This document shows, piece by piece, positions 60,954-64,000 of a stretch of 64,000 bases of DNA. Source of the stretch: Pelomonas sp051857475 (lineage in GTDB: Bacteria > Pseudomonadota > Gammaproteobacteria > Burkholderiales > Burkholderiaceae_C). Position numbers and translations under genes: made by a program. The stretch covers positions 434,001-498,000 of the forward strand of contig NZ_JBPZGZ010000004.1 in NCBI RefSeq assembly GCF_051857475.1, read 5' to 3'. A model generated the notes under the pieces. That model was not told the origin of the DNA. It saw only the letters and a program-made list of their open reading frames with translations, and did not search any database. How positions within the stretch are numbered: position 1 is the first letter of the stretch; every line of letters begins with the position of its first letter.

Positions 60954-62018
60954 ATGCTCTACCGCGAAAACGGCCAGTTCAAGACCAGCTACTCGGCAGA
61001 CAGCCAGATCCTGCCCATCCGGCAGGACCGCATCGCGATGGCGCTGATGCTGATCGCCGCCTTCGTCGTCGTCCCGATGGTGTCCAGCGAATACCTGCTG
61101 CGCGCCATCTTCATCCCCTTCCTCATCCTCAGCCTCGCAGCCTTGGGCCTGAATGTGCTGGTCGGCTATTGCGGCCAGATCTCGCTGGGCTCGGGGGCCT
61201 TCATGGCCGTCGGCGCCTACGTGGCCTACAACTGCCAGGCGCGCTTCGAGGGCATGCCGCTGATCGTGTCGCTGCTGGCGGGCGGCCTGGGCGCGACGGT
61301 GCTGGGCGTGGCCTTTGGCCTGCCGTCGCTGCGCATCAAGGGCCTCTACCTCGCGGTGGCGACGCTGGCGGCACAGTTCTTTGTCGATTGGGCCTGCCTG
61401 CGGCTGAAGTGGGTCACCAACGACTCGACCTCGGGCTCGGTCAGCGTCGCCAACTTGAACCTCTTCGGCATGCCCGTCGAGTCGCCGGCGGCGCGCTATC
61501 TGCTGTGCCTGGGCGTGGTTGTCGTCTTCGCGCTGATCACCAAGAACATCGTGCGCGGCCATATCGGCCGTTCGTGGATGGCCATGCGCGACATGGACGT
61601 TGCGGCCAGTGTCATCGGCATCCGGCCCATGCAGGCCAAGCTCAGCGCCTTCGCCGTCAGCAGTTTCATCATCGGCGTGGCCGGCGCCCTGTGGGGCTTT
61701 GTGCACCTGGGCTCCTGGGAGCCGGCGGCGTTTGGCATCACGCGCAGCTTCGACCTGCTCTTCATGGTCATCATCGGCGGCCTGGGCTCGATCTCGGGCG
61801 CCTTCTTCGGCGCGGCCTTCATCGTCGTGCTGCCGCTGCTGCTGGACAAGCTGCCCTACTGGACCGGCCTGCCCATGGACACGGCCACGGCTTCGCATCT
61901 GGCGCTGATGATCTTCGGCGCCCTCATCGTGTTCTTCCTCATCAAGGAACCACACGGCCTCGCGCGACTCTGGGCCACCGCCAAGGAAAAGCTCAGACTC
62001 TGGCCCTTTCCGCATTGA
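60954..62018 (+). CDS. livM: Branched-chain amino acid-type ABC transporter permease (LivM)
   Basis: 354 residues from ATG 60954 with GAGGA upstream; longer starts lie in the repeat. The membrane core contains GLNVLVGYCGQISLGSGAFMAVGAYVAY, GLYLAVATLAAQFF and the loop RSWMAMRDMDVAASVIGIRPMQAKLSAFAVSSFIIGVAGALWG, all LivM motifs. It pairs with LivH. Confidence 0.95.
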   Translation: MLYRENGQFKTSYSADSQILPIRQDRIAMALMLIAAFVVVPMVSSEYLLRAIFIPFLILSLAALGLNVLVGYCGQISLGSGAFMAVGAYVAYNCQARFEGMPLIVSLLAGGLGATVLGVAFGLPSLRIKGLYLAVATLAAQFFVDWACLRLKWVTNDSTSGSVSVANLNLFGMPVESPAARYLLCLGVVVVFALITKNIVRGHIGRSWMAMRDMDVAASVIGIRPMQAKLSAFAVSSFIIGVAGALWGFVHLGSWEPAAFGITRSFDLLFMVIIGGLGSISGAFFGAAFIVVLPLLLDKLPYWTGLPMDTATASHLALMIFGALIVFFLIKEPHGLARLWATAKEKLRLWPFPH

Positions 62019-62044
62019 TACCCACAACGACAGGAGACATGGCA

Positions 62045-63361
62045 ATGAAGACACTGATCACGTGCGCGGCTCTGGCCGCTTTGCAACTCTTCGCCGCGCC
62101 CGCCGCCGTGGCCCAGGCCAAGGAGCAGTTCTTCCCGTTGCTGGTCTACCGCACCGGGCCCTATTCGCCCAACGGCACGCCCTGGGCCAATGGCAAGCAG
62201 GACTACATCAAGCTCATCAATGCGCGTGACGGTGGCGTCAACGGCGTCAAGCTGACCTTCGAGGAATGCGAGACCGGCTATGCCACCGACAAGGGCGTGG
62301 AGTGCTATGAGCGGCTCAAGGGCAAGAACGCGACGCTGTTCGACCCTCAGGCCACCGGCATCACCTTTGCGCTGACCGACAAGGTGCCCAACGACAAGAT
62401 CCCGTTGATCACGCTGGGCTATGGTCTGTCGGCCTCCGCCGATGGCGGCGTGTTCGCCTGGAACTTCCCGTTGATGGGCAGCTACTGGACGGCCGCCGAT
62501 GCGCTGATCCAGCACCTGGGCAAGAAGGAGGGTGGCCTGGACAAGCTCAAGGGCAAGAAGATCGCCCTGGTCTACCACGACAGCCCCTTCGGCAAGGAGC
62601 CCATCCCCATGCTGGAGGAGCGCCAGAAGATGCATGGCTTCGAGCTCATCAAGATCCCGGTGACGGCACCGGGTGTCGAGCAGAAATCGGCCTGGCTGCA
62701 GGTGCGCCAGGCGCGGCCCGACTATGTGCTGCTGTGGGGCTGGGGCGTCATGAACTCCACGGCGCTGAAGGAGGCCCAGGCCACCGGCTATCCGCGCGAG
62801 AAGATGTACGGTGTCTGGTGGTCGGGCGCCGAGCCCGATGTGAAGGACGTGGGCGAGGGCGCCAAGGGCTACAACGCGCTCAACCTCAACACCTCGGGCC
62901 AGGCACCCAAGGTCATCCAGGACATCCTGAAGCTGGTGCATGGCAAGGGCCAGGGCACGGGGCCGAAGGAAGAGGTCGGCTCGGTGCTCTACACGCGCGG
63001 CCTCGTCATCCAGGCGCTGGCTGTGGAGGCCGTGCGGCGTGCGCAGGAGCGCTTCGGCAAGGGCAAGGTCATGACCGGCGAGCAGGTGCGCTGGGGCCTG
63101 GAGAACCTGGCGCTTGACGACAAGAAGCTCGCGGCCCTGGGCCTGACCGGCGTCATCCGCCCCATCAGCACCAGCTGCTTCGACCATCAGGGTTCGACCT
63201 CGGTGCGCGTGCATACCTGGGACGGCAAGCAATGGGCCTTCAGCTCTGACTGGTACCAGGCCGACGAGCAGATCATCAAGCCCATGGTCAAGGCGGCGGC
63301 GGACAAGTACGCCAGCGAGAAGAAGCTCACCCGCCGTACGTCTGCCGAGTGCCAGAGCTGA
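62045..63361 (+). CDS. livK: ABC transporter periplasmic substrate-binding protein (LivK-like)
   Basis: 438 residues. The ATG at 62045 has AGGAG eight bases upstream; the ATG at 62039 lies only two bases after it, so 62045 is preferred. Signal peptide MKTLITCAALAALQLFAAPAAVAQA. The type 1 periplasmic-binding fold is long for LivK and contains YSPNGTPWANGKQDYIKLINARDGGVNG. The ligand is not clear; given the ligase gene, an organic acid is as likely as an amino acid. It is followed three bases later by livF. Confidence 0.92.
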   Translation: MKTLITCAALAALQLFAAPAAVAQAKEQFFPLLVYRTGPYSPNGTPWANGKQDYIKLINARDGGVNGVKLTFEECETGYATDKGVECYERLKGKNATLFDPQATGITFALTDKVPNDKIPLITLGYGLSASADGGVFAWNFPLMGSYWTAADALIQHLGKKEGGLDKLKGKKIALVYHDSPFGKEPIPMLEERQKMHGFELIKIPVTAPGVEQKSAWLQVRQARPDYVLLWGWGVMNSTALKEAQATGYPREKMYGVWWSGAEPDVKDVGEGAKGYNALNLNTSGQAPKVIQDILKLVHGKGQGTGPKEEVGSVLYTRGLVIQALAVEAVRRAQERFGKGKVMTGEQVRWGLENLALDDKKLAALGLTGVIRPISTSCFDHQGSTSVRVHTWDGKQWAFSSDWYQADEQIIKPMVKAAADKYASEKKLTRRTSAECQS

Positions 63362-63363
63362 AG

Positions 63364-64000
63364 ATGGCCAAGCCGCTGCTCGATGTCAACGGCATCGAGG
63401 TCATCTACAACCACGTCATCTTGGTGCTCAAGGGCGTGAGCCTGCGCGTGGCCGAGGGCCAGGTGGTGGCCTTGCTGGGCGGCAACGGCGCCGGCAAGAC
63501 CACCACGCTGCGGGCCGTCTCCAACCTGCTGGAAGGCGAGCGCGGAGAGGTCACCAAGGGCAGCATCGAGCTGCGCGGCGAGCGCATCGAGAAGCTGTCG
63601 ACGGCGGCCATGGTGGAGCGTGGCGTCGTGCAGGTCATGGAGGGGCGGCACTGCTTCGCCCACCTGACGATCGAGGAGAACCTGATGACCGGCGCCTACA
63701 CGCGCAAGGACGGCAAGGCCGCCGTGCGCGACACCCTGGACAAGGTCTACAACTACTTTCCGCGCCTGAAGACGCGCCGCGGCAGTCAGGCGGCTTACAC
63801 GTCCGGCGGCGAGCAGCAGATGTGCGCCATCGGCCGCGCGCTGATGGCCAACCCGAAGATGGTGCTGCTGGACGAGCCTTCGATGGGCCTGGCGCCGCAG
63901 ATCGTCGAAGAAGTGTTCGAGATCGTGCGCGACCTCAACGCCAAGGAGGGCACGACCTTCCTGCTGGCTGAGCAGAACACCAATATGGCGCTGCGTTATG
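63364..64000 (+). CDS. livF: Branched-chain amino acid-type ABC transporter ATP-binding protein (LivF), partial
   Basis: 212 residues are visible before the right edge. Walker A GGNGAGKTT (39-47), Q-loop near GVVQVMEGRHCF, signature YTSGGEQQM, Walker B MVLLDEPSMGLAPQ and H-loop AEQNTN (the His replaced by Gln as in LivF). It completes the importer started by livG. Only the C-terminal end is missing. Confidence 0.93.
   Translation, partial: MAKPLLDVNGIEVIYNHVILVLKGVSLRVAEGQVVALLGGNGAGKTTTLRAVSNLLEGERGEVTKGSIELRGERIEKLSTAAMVERGVVQVMEGRHCFAHLTIEENLMTGAYTRKDGKAAVRDTLDKVYNYFPRLKTRRGSQAAYTSGGEQQMCAIGRALMANPKMVLLDEPSMGLAPQIVEEVFEIVRDLNAKEGTTFLLAEQNTNMALRY

Noticed and set aside
60920..62044. In-frame extension upstream of the LivK-like protein
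   Set aside because: It overlaps livM in another frame and reads as Arg/Pro/His-rich nonsense. The signal peptide and ribosome-binding site fix the start at 62045.
58887..62054. A minus-strand frame of over 1000 codons across the liv operon
   Set aside because: Shadow of livG, livH and livM with typical His/Gln/Asp-rich low-complexity composition; it also passes through two palindromic repeats.

Overview
The window reads as chromosomal DNA of a high-GC betaproteobacterium of the order Burkholderiales, most like the Roseateles/Paucibacter/Mitsuaria/Rubrivivax group. This is inferred from the roughly two-thirds GC content, the gene families and their order (diaA-yraN-rsmI, pilT-pilU beside the PLP homeostasis protein, the ferredoxin-type sulfate assimilation run, PEP-CTERM proteins), and typical Burkholderiales intergenic palindromes. 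No rRNA, tRNA, CRISPR array, insertion sequence or prophage was seen. Coding density is high, and the only gene-free stretch over 300 bases (20300-20688) is packed with inverted repeats.

Layout. 1-800: an edge-truncated YciI-like gene and a DUF2845 protein. 820-9030 (minus strand): nine genes for assimilatory sulfate reduction with siroheme precursor synthesis and a ferredoxin/ferredoxin reductase pair, headed by a sulfite-exporter-type permease and a 32-bp dyad. 9143-12038: a YbiB-like protein and three tandem paralogous small outer-membrane barrels. 12278-15212: an HD-GYP sensor gene broken by one extra base. 15214-16801: ornithine cyclodeaminase divergent from an Lrp/AsnC regulator over a palindrome. 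16853-22089: a lipoprotein patatin, a LON-domain protein, a lipase, YihY and a wax ester synthase, with two hairpin-rich intergenic regions. 22155-29277: RbgA GTPase, cold-shock/membrane protein, TonB-domain protein, chemoreceptor with a sigma-28-like promoter, cytochromes c and a MocR regulator. 29274-39390: PLP homeostasis protein, PilT/PilU, a dehydrogenase, DolP/DiaA/YraN/RsmI, a PEP-CTERM sugar dehydrogenase, TldD and a DUF5063 protein. 39404-41892: an FAH-fold enzyme with an export-like N terminus and DAHP synthase behind a phenylalanine-type attenuator. 41855-46453: a PEP-CTERM protein, a 2OG oxygenase, HtpG with a sigma-32-like promoter and a lipoprotein hydrolase.

The most interesting region is 47191-56256. 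It encodes an MlrC-type M81 metallopeptidase, a membrane-anchored serine hydrolase of the MlrB/beta-lactamase type, a TonB-dependent receptor, an XRE-cupin regulator, an MlrD-type POT peptide transporter and a D-arginine-dehydrogenase-like flavoenzyme. Both divergent promoter regions carry the palindrome TTTCCAAWTTGGAAA, and a near copy lies inside the regulator gene. Together they look like a self-contained regulon for importing and degrading peptides that contain D-amino acids, resembling the microcystin mlr cluster but without mlrA in this window.

The right end (56240-64000) holds a Crp/Fnr regulator divergent from an acyl-CoA ligase and a branched-chain-amino-acid-type ABC transporter (livG, H, M, K, F; livF runs off the edge). 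Two copies of a dispersed 60-70 bp palindromic repeat sit inside this operon; a third copy lies at 33077-33135.
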